Of a stretch of 64,000 bases of DNA, positions 52,049 to 64,000 are shown in pieces (the first letter of the stretch is position 1; each line of letters begins with the position of its first letter). Source of the stretch: Methanoregula sp. (GTDB lineage: Archaea > Halobacteriota > Methanomicrobia > Methanomicrobiales > Methanospirillaceae); contig JAUYTV010000025.1 in assembly GCA_030694985.1 (NCBI GenBank), positions 17,140 through 81,139 of the forward strand, written 5' to 3'. The notes below the pieces were generated by a model that was not told the DNA's origin, made no database searches, and saw only the letters and a list, made by a program, of their open reading frames with translations. The position numbers and the translations under genes are program-made.

Positions 52049-55000
52049 TTGCATATCACAGAACTCGAGATAGATAATTTCAAGTCTTTTTCCAAAAAGA
52101 CAAAAATCCCTTTTTTAGAAGGGTTTACTGTTATCTCCGGGCCCAATGGTTCCGGTAAAAGTAACATTATTGACTCTGTCCTTTTTGTCCTTGCACTTTC
52201 AAGTTCCCGCAATCTTCGCGCTGAGAAGCTGACCGATCTGATCAACCTGAATTCCGGGCGCAACATCGCTGAGGTTGCCCTTCAGTTCTCAGATGGCACA
52301 AAGATCCGGCGACGGATCAAGCGGACCGGTAATGGGTATTACAGCTATAATTACCTCAATGACCGGCTCTGCAAGCAGAGCGATATTGTTGAACATCTCG
52401 CAAAGCATGGGATCAAACCGCACGGTTACAATGTGGTGATGCAGGGCGATGTGACCCGCATTATGGAGATGAGTGATTTCGAGCGGCGCAAGATCATTGA
52501 TGAGATCGCCGGGGTTTCTGAGTTCGATACCAAGAAACAACTGGCCCTCTCTGAGCTCGATATCGTGCGTGAACGGATCGAACGTGAGGAGCTCCTGCTC
52601 ATCGAGCTGAGCAAACGGGCAAACGAACTCAGGCGCGAACGCGAGCATGCCCTCGAATACCAGAAATGGCAAAAAGATCTCTCGTATTTCCAGAACTGCC
52701 GATCCGCGGCCCAGCTGCATGACCGGGAAAAGGAACTCAACTCGCTCCTGCGCTCAACAGAAGAGCACAAGATACATTTGACCCGTATCTCATCTGACCG
52801 GAGCCTTGAGGAGAATGAACTTGCCTACTTAAAGGCAGATTTAAAGGATATTGACGAGCTGATCAACAAGAAGAGCGGATCGGATTACCTGAAACTGATC
52901 GCAGAATTAGAAGAGGCAAAGAGCGGGATCAAGCTCGCTGAACAGACGATAGTGCGCCTCAAAAAAGAAAAGGAAACCAATCTTGAGGCAATCAACCGTA
53001 CGTACATGGATACAAAACGGGCAGAAACCCGGGTTGCCGAATGCACAGACCAGATCCGTTCCCTCACCATCGATCGTACGAATGTTGCCATGGAAGTGGC
53101 AACGTTTAAGGCCCTTTTGGAAAAAGTTGAGATCGAACTCAAAGCCCATTCCGAGGATACTGAAGGTTCGCGGGAGAAGCTCTTTGCGCTTATTAAGGAA
53201 AGCGAGGAGAGAAAGGGGCAGCGTTCAGGCATCCTGCACCAGCAGGATATGCTGATCGAGAAGAGCCGGATGCGCACTACTGAACTGGAACGTTTAACCC
53301 TGCTCTTAAAGCAACTGGATGAAGAGTATACTGCAAAACAGACCCAGCTAACAGACAGCGAGAAGAGTATCGAAAACCTTGCAGCAGAAAAGAATGAACT
53401 GGATCGCAATCTCTCGGAACTCGAAGGTGCGATGTTTGCCCAGCGCTCCACATTAGAACGTTTGAAAAATGAGATGAGGTCCGCTGAACAGGATGCATTC
53501 CGGCTTGAAGCTGCCCAGCAGGCACGCGGGGAATCGGGTGGCAAGGCGATCGAGGCCATCATGGCAATGGAAGGTGTGCATGGGACCATTGCTGACCTTG
53601 GAAAAGCACCACCCGAATACGCAAATGCTCTCAATATTGCCGCTGGAAACAAGCTACAGTTCGTTGTCTGCGATGATGACCAGATCGCAGCGGATGCCAT
53701 CCGGTATCTCAAGGAAGAGCGGCTCGGGCGTGCCACGTTCCTTCCGCTCAATAAATTAAAACCTCCCCAGCTGCCGCCGCTCAAGGAGCCGGGTGTGATC
53801 GATTATGCGGTGAACCTGATCGATTACGATCCGAAATATGACCGGGCCTTTTCTGTTGCGCTTGGGGGAACGATTGTGGTCGATACGCTTGACCGGGCTC
53901 GCAAGATGATCGGTAAATACCGTATGGTCACGCTCGAAGGTGAACTGATCGAAAAGAGCGGGGCAATGACAGGCGGGTCAGCAAAGAAGCAGGCAATACG
54001 GGGCTTTGGTGCCGCAGTTGATGATGAGATCATGAGGATTCGGTCGCACCTTGGGGAATTACAGGGTGAGGCCACAACACTGGAAGCCGGCGTGAAGCGT
54101 CTTATCGAAGAAGTAGATGCACGGCGTGCCACACGGAACGAAATCGACCAGAAAGTTGCCCGGTTCGGGATGTTCACCGAAGAGTTCTCGCGACGGTTTG
54201 AGGCAATAACGGTCGAGAAGCAGACCATTGAAGCAGCGGTAGCCCGGCAAGCAGAAGAGACCCGGAATGGCGGTGCAGAGCTTGTTGCGCTCGAAGGAGA
54301 GCTGGACAAGACTACCGATGCGATCAATGCGATCAATGCCCGGATCGATGAGATCAAGAAGCGCCTCGATGACACCAACATTCCATCTCTCACTGACCAG
54401 ATGGAAAAGAAGCGAAAAGAGATCGAGGAAGCAGAGCGCCGGCTTCGCAACAAGGAAGCCGATATCAACGATGCCCAGCGCGAACGCCAGCATTTTAATG
54501 CCCGGCTTGTCGAACTGGGTGAAGATCGCGCACGGCAGGATGAGCGCAACCGCCAGATCGATGCCGATATTGCGGGTTCAAACGAGCAGATCGTTACCCA
54601 CAAGTCCAAGATTGCTGCCCTTGAAGAGCGGCAGAAGGAGTTCTCCGGAGTACTTGACGAACTCCGCCTCAAACGCGGCGAAGCTTCGCAGCATATCCAG
54701 GATTCTGAACTCAAACTCATGAAGTTTGATGCCGATAAGGAGCGGATCAGCATCCAGCTTATGGCTATTGATGAGCGTGCCAAAACACTTGGTATTGAAG
54801 TTGAGATGCTCAGACAACAGGTGGGAGATATGGACGTCACCCTCTCGCTCACGGAGATCGAAGGAAAGATCGCAGAAGCTGATGGGGCACTGCGGAAGAT
54901 CGGTGCCGTGAACATGCTCGCTATAGAAGAGTATGAAAAAGTGCAGCGGCAGGTAGGTGAGCGGACGGAGCGCAAGGAGACGCTTTCTTCAGAGCGTGCC

Positions 55001-55498
55001 AGCCTTATCGAGCGGATAGAACAGTTTGAGCAGATGAAATTTGAGGCATTTACCGCTGCATTCAAGGCGATCGATATCAACTTCCGCGAGATCTTTGCGC
55101 GCCTTACCAGCGGGAGCGGCAACCTTGTCTTGGAGAATGAAGAGGACCCGTTTGCCGGTGGTATGACGTTTGCTGTCAAGCCCCGGGACAAGAAAGTGCA
55201 CCTCCTCTCGTCCCTTTCCGGTGGGGAAAAGTCACTTACTACCTTAGCGTTCATCTTCTCCATCCAGCGCTACATCCCTGCACCATTCTACGCCTTCGAT
55301 GAAGTGGATATGTCGCTTGATGGTTCGAACGTGGAACGGATCTCATCCATGGTCACCGAACTTGCGCCAAATTCGCAGTTTGTCATTGTGTCGCTGCGCA
55401 AGCCGATGATAGATGCAGCGCAACGGATTGTGGGAGTTACGCTGCGTTCTGACAAGAGCACGCTGGTCACCGGGGTCAAGGCACATGGCGGAGCCTGA
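52049..55498 (+). CDS. smc: Chromosome segregation protein SMC
   Basis: This 1149-residue condensin ATPase has Walker A VISGPNGSGKSNIID, two long coiled coils (about residues 170-500 and 660-990), a hinge (about 510-650, with GTIADLGKAPPEYANALNIA and MTGGSAKK), signature LSSLSGGEKSLTTLAFIFS and Walker B FYAFDEVDMSLDGSN. It starts with TTG at 52049: AAGGAG lies 10-15 bases upstream, no ATG fits, and HITELEIDNFKSF is the expected N-terminus. It overlaps scpA by 14 bp. Confidence 0.96.
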   Translation: MHITELEIDNFKSFSKKTKIPFLEGFTVISGPNGSGKSNIIDSVLFVLALSSSRNLRAEKLTDLINLNSGRNIAEVALQFSDGTKIRRRIKRTGNGYYSYNYLNDRLCKQSDIVEHLAKHGIKPHGYNVVMQGDVTRIMEMSDFERRKIIDEIAGVSEFDTKKQLALSELDIVRERIEREELLLIELSKRANELRREREHALEYQKWQKDLSYFQNCRSAAQLHDREKELNSLLRSTEEHKIHLTRISSDRSLEENELAYLKADLKDIDELINKKSGSDYLKLIAELEEAKSGIKLAEQTIVRLKKEKETNLEAINRTYMDTKRAETRVAECTDQIRSLTIDRTNVAMEVATFKALLEKVEIELKAHSEDTEGSREKLFALIKESEERKGQRSGILHQQDMLIEKSRMRTTELERLTLLLKQLDEEYTAKQTQLTDSEKSIENLAAEKNELDRNLSELEGAMFAQRSTLERLKNEMRSAEQDAFRLEAAQQARGESGGKAIEAIMAMEGVHGTIADLGKAPPEYANALNIAAGNKLQFVVCDDDQIAADAIRYLKEERLGRATFLPLNKLKPPQLPPLKEPGVIDYAVNLIDYDPKYDRAFSVALGGTIVVDTLDRARKMIGKYRMVTLEGELIEKSGAMTGGSAKKQAIRGFGAAVDDEIMRIRSHLGELQGEATTLEAGVKRLIEEVDARRATRNEIDQKVARFGMFTEEFSRRFEAITVEKQTIEAAVARQAEETRNGGAELVALEGELDKTTDAINAINARIDEIKKRLDDTNIPSLTDQMEKKRKEIEEAERRLRNKEADINDAQRERQHFNARLVELGEDRARQDERNRQIDADIAGSNEQIVTHKSKIAALEERQKEFSGVLDELRLKRGEASQHIQDSELKLMKFDADKERISIQLMAIDERAKTLGIEVEMLRQQVGDMDVTLSLTEIEGKIAEADGALRKIGAVNMLAIEEYEKVQRQVGERTERKETLSSERASLIERIEQFEQMKFEAFTAAFKAIDINFREIFARLTSGSGNLVLENEEDPFAGGMTFAVKPRDKKVHLLSSLSGGEKSLTTLAFIFSIQRYIPAPFYAFDEVDMSLDGSNVERISSMVTELAPNSQFVIVSLRKPMIDAAQRIVGVTLRSDKSTLVTGVKAHGGA

Positions 55499-56438
55499 GG
55501 AGTCGAACCCGCGGATGGATCCGGAACGGATCGTTTCGGCCCCGTTGCAGATCCCAACAGAAGAGACTGTGAAGGATAAGCCTGCGGACGGGAGGAAAGA
55601 TACGGAAAATGGATTGGATACTGCAACCGGGGCTGCTGAACCCATAGCCGTGGCATTGCTGGCAACTGAAGCAGAAAATGGTGGAGCGCTTGAAGATCCT
55701 ATCGAGATCCTGGTCGGGCTTGCCGAACGGGGGGAGATCGATCCGTGGAATATCGACATCATTGAAGTGACCGATCGTTTCCTTTCCGAGCTTGAGCGGA
55801 GGCGCGAACTCAATCTCAAGCTCTCAGGACGCACACTCTTTTATGCCGCCACGCTTCTGCGCATGAAGTCTGAACAACTTCTGATCCTAGCTACTCCGGA
55901 AGATGAGGAGGAGGATGATGGCGACTCGTTGGGTGAGGATTATGAAGGGCTTCCGGATGGGGAGATTGAATATACCGGCAGACTGGGAATTATCGAGCGG
56001 CTCGAACATGAGATCCAGCGCAGGCTCGATCGCAAGAACATGCGACAGAGCCCGATCACGCTGTTTGAGCTGATCACCGAGCTCAAGAATATCGAGAAGG
56101 AAGAGCGGAGACGCAGGCGTATGGCTTCTGATCCCAGTGAAGCCTTCCTCATCGATGCGGATGATGTGGTCAGTATTGCCCATGATGAAGGCTACCAGGC
56201 ATCCTCGTCAGTGGTTCTTGAAGGGTGCCTTTCCTGCCTTGAGATTGACGGGGAGATGACCCTTACTGATCTCTGCGAGAAACTTGGGTGGGGTATGCCA
56301 GAAGTTTATATTCCTTTGTTGTTCCTTGCACTGGAAGGGCGTTGTTCGCTCAGGCAGGAAGAGTTCTTTGGGGATATCTGGGTGCAGCTCTGCCGGGTTG
56401 AAGGAGAAACACTCCTTTCCGGTTCCAGTGCTGAATAA
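55485..56438 (+). CDS. scpA: Segregation and condensation protein ScpA
   Basis: ScpA is the kleisin that bridges the SMC heads. The 317-residue protein has an unusually long acidic N-terminal lead of about 70 residues before the kleisin motif DPIEILVGLAERGEIDPWNI, DIIEVTDRFLSELE. The middle is acidic (EDEEEDDGDSLGEDYEG) and the C-terminal winged helix contains LDRKNMRQSPITLFELITEL and GEMTLTDLCEKLGWG. The start at 55485 (MAEPEESNPRMD) overlaps the smc end. No ScpB is seen downstream. Confidence 0.92.
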   Translation: MAEPEESNPRMDPERIVSAPLQIPTEETVKDKPADGRKDTENGLDTATGAAEPIAVALLATEAENGGALEDPIEILVGLAERGEIDPWNIDIIEVTDRFLSELERRRELNLKLSGRTLFYAATLLRMKSEQLLILATPEDEEEDDGDSLGEDYEGLPDGEIEYTGRLGIIERLEHEIQRRLDRKNMRQSPITLFELITELKNIEKEERRRRRMASDPSEAFLIDADDVVSIAHDEGYQASSSVVLEGCLSCLEIDGEMTLTDLCEKLGWGMPEVYIPLLFLALEGRCSLRQEEFFGDIWVQLCRVEGETLLSGSSAE

Positions 56439-56464
56439 TAATTGGATGTTCTTTTAGACGCTTA

Positions 56465-56713
56465 TCACAAGAGTGCAGGTACCCCATCAGCCCAGGTTTC
56501 GACCCGTTTCCGGATCCCGTCATCATTATAGGATGAAATGGTGATCCGGTCCCGTGCAATACTCAGGAAATAGATCTCGCCATCCGGATCATGGAATTTT
56601 AGCTTAACAGAGAACAGATCGGAACCGGCTATATGTTTTACTTTCCCGCCATGAGCCGCGACATTGGCCATGTTGGAGATGATGGCAGCAATGGCGTACT
56701 GGTAACTGTGCAT
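56465..56713 (-). CDS. Small uncharacterised protein
   Basis: I do not recognise a family for this protein of about 82 residues. It has a first helix (MHSYQYAIAAIISNMANVAA) and then beta-strand-like stretches, VKHIAGSDLFSVKLKFHD and GEIYFLSIARDRITISSYND. The composition is that of a real soluble protein rather than a shadow frame, and the opposite strand is empty. The ATG at 56713 is preferred over a GTG at 56725. It converges on scpA. Confidence 0.55.
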   Translation of the reverse strand: MHSYQYAIAAIISNMANVAAHGGKVKHIAGSDLFSVKLKFHDPDGEIYFLSIARDRITISSYNDDGIRKRVETWADGVPALL

Positions 56714-57211
56714 GGTATTGGTCACATGCTTACAAATGAAATGTGGTTCGTGTCAGTGCGGCTGCCCCTGCGTTATTGTTGTCAAGTCCGGAATATTGTG
56801 CGCGATTATGCGATAGAAGTCGCATGCAATAGTAGAACAAACACAAAGCCAGGGGATTGCCTTTCCGGAGTATTCCGGCAATGCGCGATTGCGGCAAGGG
56901 GTCGGCCTATTTTTTTTTAATTACACATTTTATAACGGAAAACCGAATGATCCACACGATGCGCTCTTGAAAACTCAGATATAAAAAAAGTGAGCCGTGA
57001 GGGTTTCTGACCCGTTCGCGCAGTACAATAAAAATGAGATAAAAAACTGGAATTCGTGGCATAAACCTGGTTTTAAACCCGATTTATCTTTATGGCCCCG
57101 AAAAATAGTTTACTGGAAATAAAATATGGGTGAGGACCCGGTTTTTGTTTAGGAAAAATGTTTAAATGGTTGACTGTGTTATATGTAGATCCACAAATCT
57201 GATGACAAACC
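56714..57211. other. Gene-free DNA upstream of the rRNA promoters
   Basis: About 500 bp without a supported gene. It is A/T-rich, with poly-T runs near 56910-56920. A further TATA-like GTTATATG (about 57178-57185) may be an additional rRNA promoter upstream of the two clear ones. Confidence 0.4.
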
Positions 57212-57272
57212 GACGAAACCCCTCCATCGGGAACGGGTGTCGGTTCCGAGGGAAAAACAATGCATGCAACAA

Positions 57273-57282
57273 GGTATAAATA
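57273..57282 (+). promoter_or_regulatory. rRNA promoter P1 (TATA box)
   Basis: GGTATAAATA lies in a unit that runs GGTTCCGAGGGAAAAACAAT to CCTACATTGTAAGCCCGTG. A second copy of the same unit lies 170 bp downstream. The conserved AAGCCCGTG about 22-30 bp after the TATA box is the likely transcript start. Confidence 0.7.
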
Positions 57283-57328
57283 ATACCCCAACCTACATTG
57301 TAAGCCCGTGAATGCGTGAAAAATCACG

Positions 57329-57361
57329 ACAAATTCACAACAAATTCACAACAAATTCACA
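57329..57361. repeat. Three tandem 11-bp repeats in rRNA leader
   Basis: ACAAATTCACA occurs three times head to tail between promoters P1 and P2. It is preceded by CGTGAAAAATCACG, a short hairpin. One helical turn of spacing suits a protein-binding or antitermination site. Confidence 0.75.
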
Positions 57362-57442
57362 ACATCAGGCATCCTTTATGAAGGACCAGGGACGCCGGTT
57401 TTACCGGTGCTGGTTCCGATGGGAAAATAATGAAGGCAGCAA

Positions 57443-57452
57443 GGTATAAATA
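57443..57452 (+). promoter_or_regulatory. rRNA promoter P2 (TATA box)
   Basis: GGTATAAATA again, in the unit GGTTCCGATGGGAAAATAAT to CCTACATTAAAAGCCCGTG, closely matching P1. A third, decayed copy of the upstream part (CCGGCTTGACCGGAGTTGGT) begins near 57542 but runs into the 16S processing stem without a TATA box. Confidence 0.7.
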
Positions 57453-57565
57453 TCCTTGAACCCTACATTAAAAGCCCGTGTTCAATCAAACAACACGACG
57501 AATAACATACAACTTTCTTTGATGGAGATCCAACAAGACCCGGCTTGACCGGAGTTGGTTCTGAC

Positions 57566-57603
57566 GTTGATACTGGCAATGCGGAAATTTGTTTAATAAC
57601 CGC
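57566..57603 (+). other. 16S processing stem, 5' strand with bulge-helix-bulge
   Basis: ACTGGCAAT (57572-57580), GCGG (57581-57584), bulge AAA (57585-57587) and TTTGTTTAATAACCGC (57588-57603) pair with the matching parts at 59146-59183. The result is a canonical bulge-helix-bulge for the archaeal splicing endonuclease. Confidence 0.85.
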
Positions 57604-57654
57604 TAATTCCTTAAAACAAGTTCAGATAACGTGTGCGTACAATGTACAATTAAA

Positions 57655-59121
<1,467 letters not shown>

Positions 59122-59145
59122 AACGAAATTGATTTTTTGGGTTAT

Positions 59146-59183
59146 GCGGTTATTAAACAAACTGTAAAATTGCCAGTGTTGAC
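59146..59183 (+). other. 16S processing stem, 3' strand with bulge-helix-bulge
   Basis: GCGGTTATTAAACAAA (59146-59161) pairs perfectly with 57588-57603. CTGT (59162-59165) pairs with GCGG, AAA (59166-59168) is the second bulge and ATTGCCAGT (59169-59177) pairs with ACTGGCAAT; weaker pairs continue to 59183. Confidence 0.85.
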
Positions 59184-59191
59184 AAGAATAA

Positions 59192-59243
59192 GGTTCAGTC
59201 GCCAAAATGGGGCGAATGAAACGGGTTCGAATCCCGTTGAGCC
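59192..59243 (+). other. D-armless tRNA-like element in the 16S-23S spacer
   Basis: GGTTCA (59192-59197) pairs with TGAGCC (59238-59243) like an acceptor. TCGCC-AAAATGG-GGCGA (59199-59215) forms a 5-bp arm with a 7-base loop, followed by a 5-base variable region and a perfect T-arm ACGGG-TTCGAAT-CCCGT (59221-59237). Only the D-arm is missing and base 33 is not T. Many archaea have tRNA-Ala in this spacer; no intact tRNA is present here. It could be a degenerated tRNA or a processing element. Confidence 0.6.
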
Positions 59244-59319
59244 GTTTTAGATGCACCTCGAGATGCGAATCACGAGGGAAGGGCTGAGAGTCAAACCAAT
59301 GACTTTGCGAGGCCGTGTA

Positions 59320-59351
59320 AAGGTTTGCACTAAGGACGTTAAATGGGTTTA
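59320..59351 (+). other. 23S processing stem, 5' strand with bulge-helix-bulge
   Basis: AAGGTTTGCACTAAGGA (59320-59336), CGTT (59337-59340), bulge AAA (59341-59343) and TGGGTTTA (59344-59351) pair with 62284-62315. This is again a canonical bulge-helix-bulge. Confidence 0.85.
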
Positions 59352-59359
59352 GCGGAGCA

Positions 59360-62275
<2,916 letters not shown>

Positions 62276-62283
62276 CACCACGT

Positions 62284-62315
62284 TAAACCCAGACGAAATT
62301 CTTAGTGCAAACCTT
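62284..62315 (+). other. 23S processing stem, 3' strand with bulge-helix-bulge
   Basis: TAAACCCA (62284-62291), GACG (62292-62295), bulge AAA (62296-62298) and TTCTTAGTGCAAACCTT (62299-62315) complete the stem with 59320-59351. Only one G-T pair interrupts the outer helix. Confidence 0.85.
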
Positions 62316-62360
62316 ATATTATATCCCATCCTATTGGATGGGGTATCATTCTACACGGCT

Positions 62361-62432
62361 GCCAAGGTGGCGGAGCGGCCACGCGGTTGACTGCAGATCA
62401 ACTACACTCCGGTTCAAATCCGGACCTTGGCT
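62361..62432 (+). tRNA. tRNA-Cys (anticodon GCA)
   Basis: Acceptor GCCAAGG pairs with CCTTGGC. The anticodon arm GTTGA-CTGCAGA-TCAAC gives GCA, the T-arm CCGG-TTCAAAT-CCGG is regular and the discriminator is T, as usual for cysteine. CCA is not encoded. It lies between 23S and 5S and is presumably part of the operon transcript. Confidence 0.95.
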
Positions 62433-62516
62433 TACGCTGTATTCCTTAATTGGAGTATGGCGTGGAGAAGAATGTAATGTTCTTCGCCTGCATCTAAAAA
62501 AAAGCAAACAACATGT

Positions 62517-62643
62517 GGTGATAGCGGCCATAGCTTTCGGGAAACACCTGGTCTCATTCCGAACCCAGCAGTTAAGCCGGAACACGTAGTATACTGTACT
62601 GAGGTACGCGAGTCCTCGGGAACTATACCAAGCTGCTATCACC
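62517..62643 (+). rRNA. rrf: 5S ribosomal RNA
   Basis: The terminal helix pairs GGTGATAGC at the start with GCTATCACC at the end. The internal TCTCATTCCGAACCCAGCAG and TTAAGCCGG are the usual 5S loop sequences. A short hairpin (GAAGAA/TTCTTC, about 62467-62486) between tRNA-Cys and 5S may guide processing. Confidence 0.93.
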
Positions 62644-62771
62644 TTTCCTTCTTACACGGTATCTTGTTCTAATAAAATTTTACTAAAGAGCGAAGCCTTT
62701 CGTTAAATTATCATCCTGTTAATTCTGGAACAGCACAAGGTTCACGACCTGCATGATAAGTTTTTATTACA

Positions 62772-62890
62772 GATAATACCTTTTCGGGAAACAACAGGTC
62801 TCATTCCGGACCCCGCAGTTAAGCCGGAACACGAAGTATGGTGTACAGGTGTACGCGAGTCCTAAAGGAACTATACCAAACTGCTATCCT
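62772..62890 (+). pseudogene. Decayed second copy of 5S rRNA
   Basis: From TTTTCGGGAAACAACAGGTC to ACTATACCAAACTGCTATCC this matches the 5S gene about 255 bp upstream, with scattered changes. The 5' part of the terminal helix is lost, so it cannot close. The similarity continues into the flank (CTTCTTATACGGTATCTTGT, then TCTAATGAAATTTTACT), showing that 5S and its downstream flank were duplicated together. Confidence 0.8.
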
Positions 62891-63089
62891 CTCTCCTTCT
62901 TATACGGTATCTTGTTCTAATGAAATTTTACTCAGCGAGCGAATGCTCTGAATTTTCATCTTTTTTATCGGACACATCAATAGCGACAGGTACCTAACTG
63001 TATGATCTATCAAAACCCGGACACGGACTGTTATCTCACAATATCAGTGCCCGCTTTTAGACCCCAATTAATAAAAATATTTTACTGGG

Positions 63090-63680
63090 TTATCCCCAGC
63101 CATTGAGTTCCATGACTACATCGCCATCTTTCGATGGAGATAAGAATTTGACAAATGTGGGGACGCCGGGTGCTGTCCAGTAATAGATTTTTTGTCCCTC
63201 GGAAGTGATCATATATTTGGTGGCTGCCGGGTAGGTGCCTGCTCCGACAGATACCGGTTCAACACCCACAAAGGTGAACTTGACATCGGATTTAACGTCT
63301 GCGGGGTTACTTGAGGATGGCTGTCCACTGGTCTGACCTGTTGATGAACAATCCATTGTCATACTTCCGCCGGGGAAATCTTTTCCTTCGATTCGCATGG
63401 TGCATTTCCCCGACTTTTCAAATTTCATATACGTTGTCATTCCGGCTGTGGCCATCTTATACTCAATCCAGTTATAGGATGCGCCAGCCCCAAAGATGTT
63501 TGCACCCGTGACGTCTGTTCCTGCCGCCGGAACTACTGATCCGCCCGCAGGAGCCGCAGTTCCCCCCGATGGTGCACCGCCCGCTGCTGGTGTAGCCGGA
63601 CTTGAACTGGTACAACCTGCAATCGAGACTGCAATCATCACAAAGATAATTGCAATTAAACCGATGTGTGAAAATTTCAT
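63090..63680 (-). CDS. Lipoprotein with Ala/Gly/Pro-rich linker
   Basis: I do not recognise a family for this 196-residue protein. It has a signal peptide with a lipobox, MKFSHIGLIAIIFVMIAVSI then AGCTSS, so Cys23 is the likely lipid or anchor site. A low-complexity stretch, PATPAAGGAPSGGTAAPAGG, leads to a beta-rich domain with YNWIEYKMATAGMTTYMKFE, KCTMRIEGKDF, FTFVGVEPVSVGAGTYPAAT and KYMITSEGQKIYYW. It is surface-exposed. A good GGAGGGATAAG ribosome binding site precedes the ATG. Confidence 0.8.
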   Translation of the reverse strand: MKFSHIGLIAIIFVMIAVSIAGCTSSSPATPAAGGAPSGGTAAPAGGSVVPAAGTDVTGANIFGAGASYNWIEYKMATAGMTTYMKFEKSGKCTMRIEGKDFPGGSMTMDCSSTGQTSGQPSSSNPADVKSDVKFTFVGVEPVSVGAGTYPAATKYMITSEGQKIYYWTAPGVPTFVKFLSPSKDGDVVMELNGWG

Positions 63681-63720
63681 TCTTATCCCTCCTGTTCCAT
63701 TAAAAATCCCTGCAACCCTT

Positions 63721-63740
63721 CACAATCGTCTGGGATTGTG
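63721..63740. promoter_or_regulatory. Inverted repeat upstream of the lipoprotein gene
   Basis: CACAATC-GTCTGG-GATTGTG is a perfect 7-bp inverted repeat 41 bp upstream of the lipoprotein start. It may be an operator or leader hairpin. Beyond it, to the window end at 64000, I see A- and T-rich runs and no supported gene. Confidence 0.45.
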
Positions 63741-64000
63741 TGATAACGGGTTTAAGGATTACTATCAGCAGGCGCCTATTAAAAAATTCCGACATCTCTG
63801 ATGCCCCGCATTTAAAAAATATCCTGCACGCGTGATCTCTGATCTGCAAATCCGGATTAAAAAACGGACATGGACGCGTTGCGAGCACACCGAAAAACAT
63901 GAAAATCTAAGAAATCCTATTTTTTTTTGTGGATGGTTAAGACTGATTTTTTTTTGAGACGATGATCTCGTTTAAAAAACTAGTCATTATCCGTACACCC

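Noticed and set aside
53824..55263. Antisense frame of 479 codons across smc
   Set aside because: It is Ser/Arg-rich low-complexity translation of the complementary strand of the SMC coiled coil, a common shadow.
63950..64000. Second phased array starting at the right edge
   Set aside because: GATGATCTCGTTTAAAAAAC resembles part of the palindromic insert, but only one loose match is visible before the window ends.

Overview
The window comes from a methanogenic archaeon, most likely of the order Methanomicrobiales and perhaps a Methanoregula relative. This is inferred from gene content and gene order; no database comparison was possible. The main evidence is: archaeal ribosomal proteins (eS1, uS15, uS13-uS4-uS11, eL18, uL13, uS9, uS2) interleaved with archaeal RNA polymerase subunits Rpo3, Rpo10 and Rpo6; archaeal isoprenoid genes (mevalonate kinase, isopentenyl phosphate kinase, type 2 IPP isomerase, polyprenyl synthase); coenzyme F420 genes cofG, cofC and cofE; TATA-box promoters; tRNAs without encoded CCA; and bulge-helix-bulge processing stems around 16S and 23S rRNA.

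Layout, left to right. 158-2712 (minus): uS15, a DHH/RecJ-like nuclease, KEOPS Pcc1 and eS1, with a structured stretch upstream of uS15. 3042-5010: a TrmO-like methyltransferase, a HEPN-like protein and a DUF2178 membrane protein paired with a small XRE regulator. 5072-9316: a secreted protein with an internal duplication, then an operon of a CARDB-type surface protein, an ABC ATPase and a MacB/FtsX-like permease; both units start with the same 30-bp promoter element (29/30 identical). 9455-10515 (minus): an Era-like GTPase and its zinc-ribbon partner. 10785-14352: five consecutive CBS-domain genes, one frameshifted, followed by an IS630-type transposase split in two frames. 15713-16558: a GNAT enzyme. 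16885-22824: tRNA-Ser, the S13-S4-S11-RpoD-L18e-L13-S9-RpoN cluster, tRNA-Pro, RpoK, enolase and S2. 22890-30468: Memo, Mvk, Ipk, Fni, RNase J, polyprenyl synthase and GluRS.

30561-33225 is the least ordinary part. A membrane-anchored metallophosphoesterase is flanked by two copies of a GC-rich hairpin repeat. Next comes a gene-free kilobase carrying thirteen degenerate units spaced exactly 25 bp apart, interrupted by blocks of about 40 bp, two of which share a CGCGATC/GATCGCG palindrome. 33493-36657 is a second CARDB/permease/ATPase operon with the ABC genes in swapped order. 36730-41826 holds a YgjP-like metallopeptidase, a UbiA prenyltransferase, a DUF308 membrane protein, a GNAT enzyme and a UbiB/AarF kinase. 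41803-51121 is mostly metabolic: DNA glycosylase, FTR-like protein, PurC, CofG, an orphan histidine kinase, a GyrI-like protein, CofC, an RNase III (uncommon in archaea), CofE, a DHPS-like protein, FolD and GlyA. 51536-56438 is a chromosome-organisation operon (coiled-coil protein, SMC, ScpA) with a perfect inverted repeat at its promoter.

57200-62890 is the rRNA operon: tandem promoters, 16S, a short spacer holding a D-armless tRNA-like element where many archaea carry tRNA-Ala, 23S, tRNA-Cys and 5S, followed by a decayed second 5S copy. A lipoprotein gene closes the window. The strongest candidates for something undescribed are the 25-bp-phased array, the spacer tRNA-like element, the shared 30-bp promoter element next to an XRE regulator, and the structured stretch upstream of rps15.
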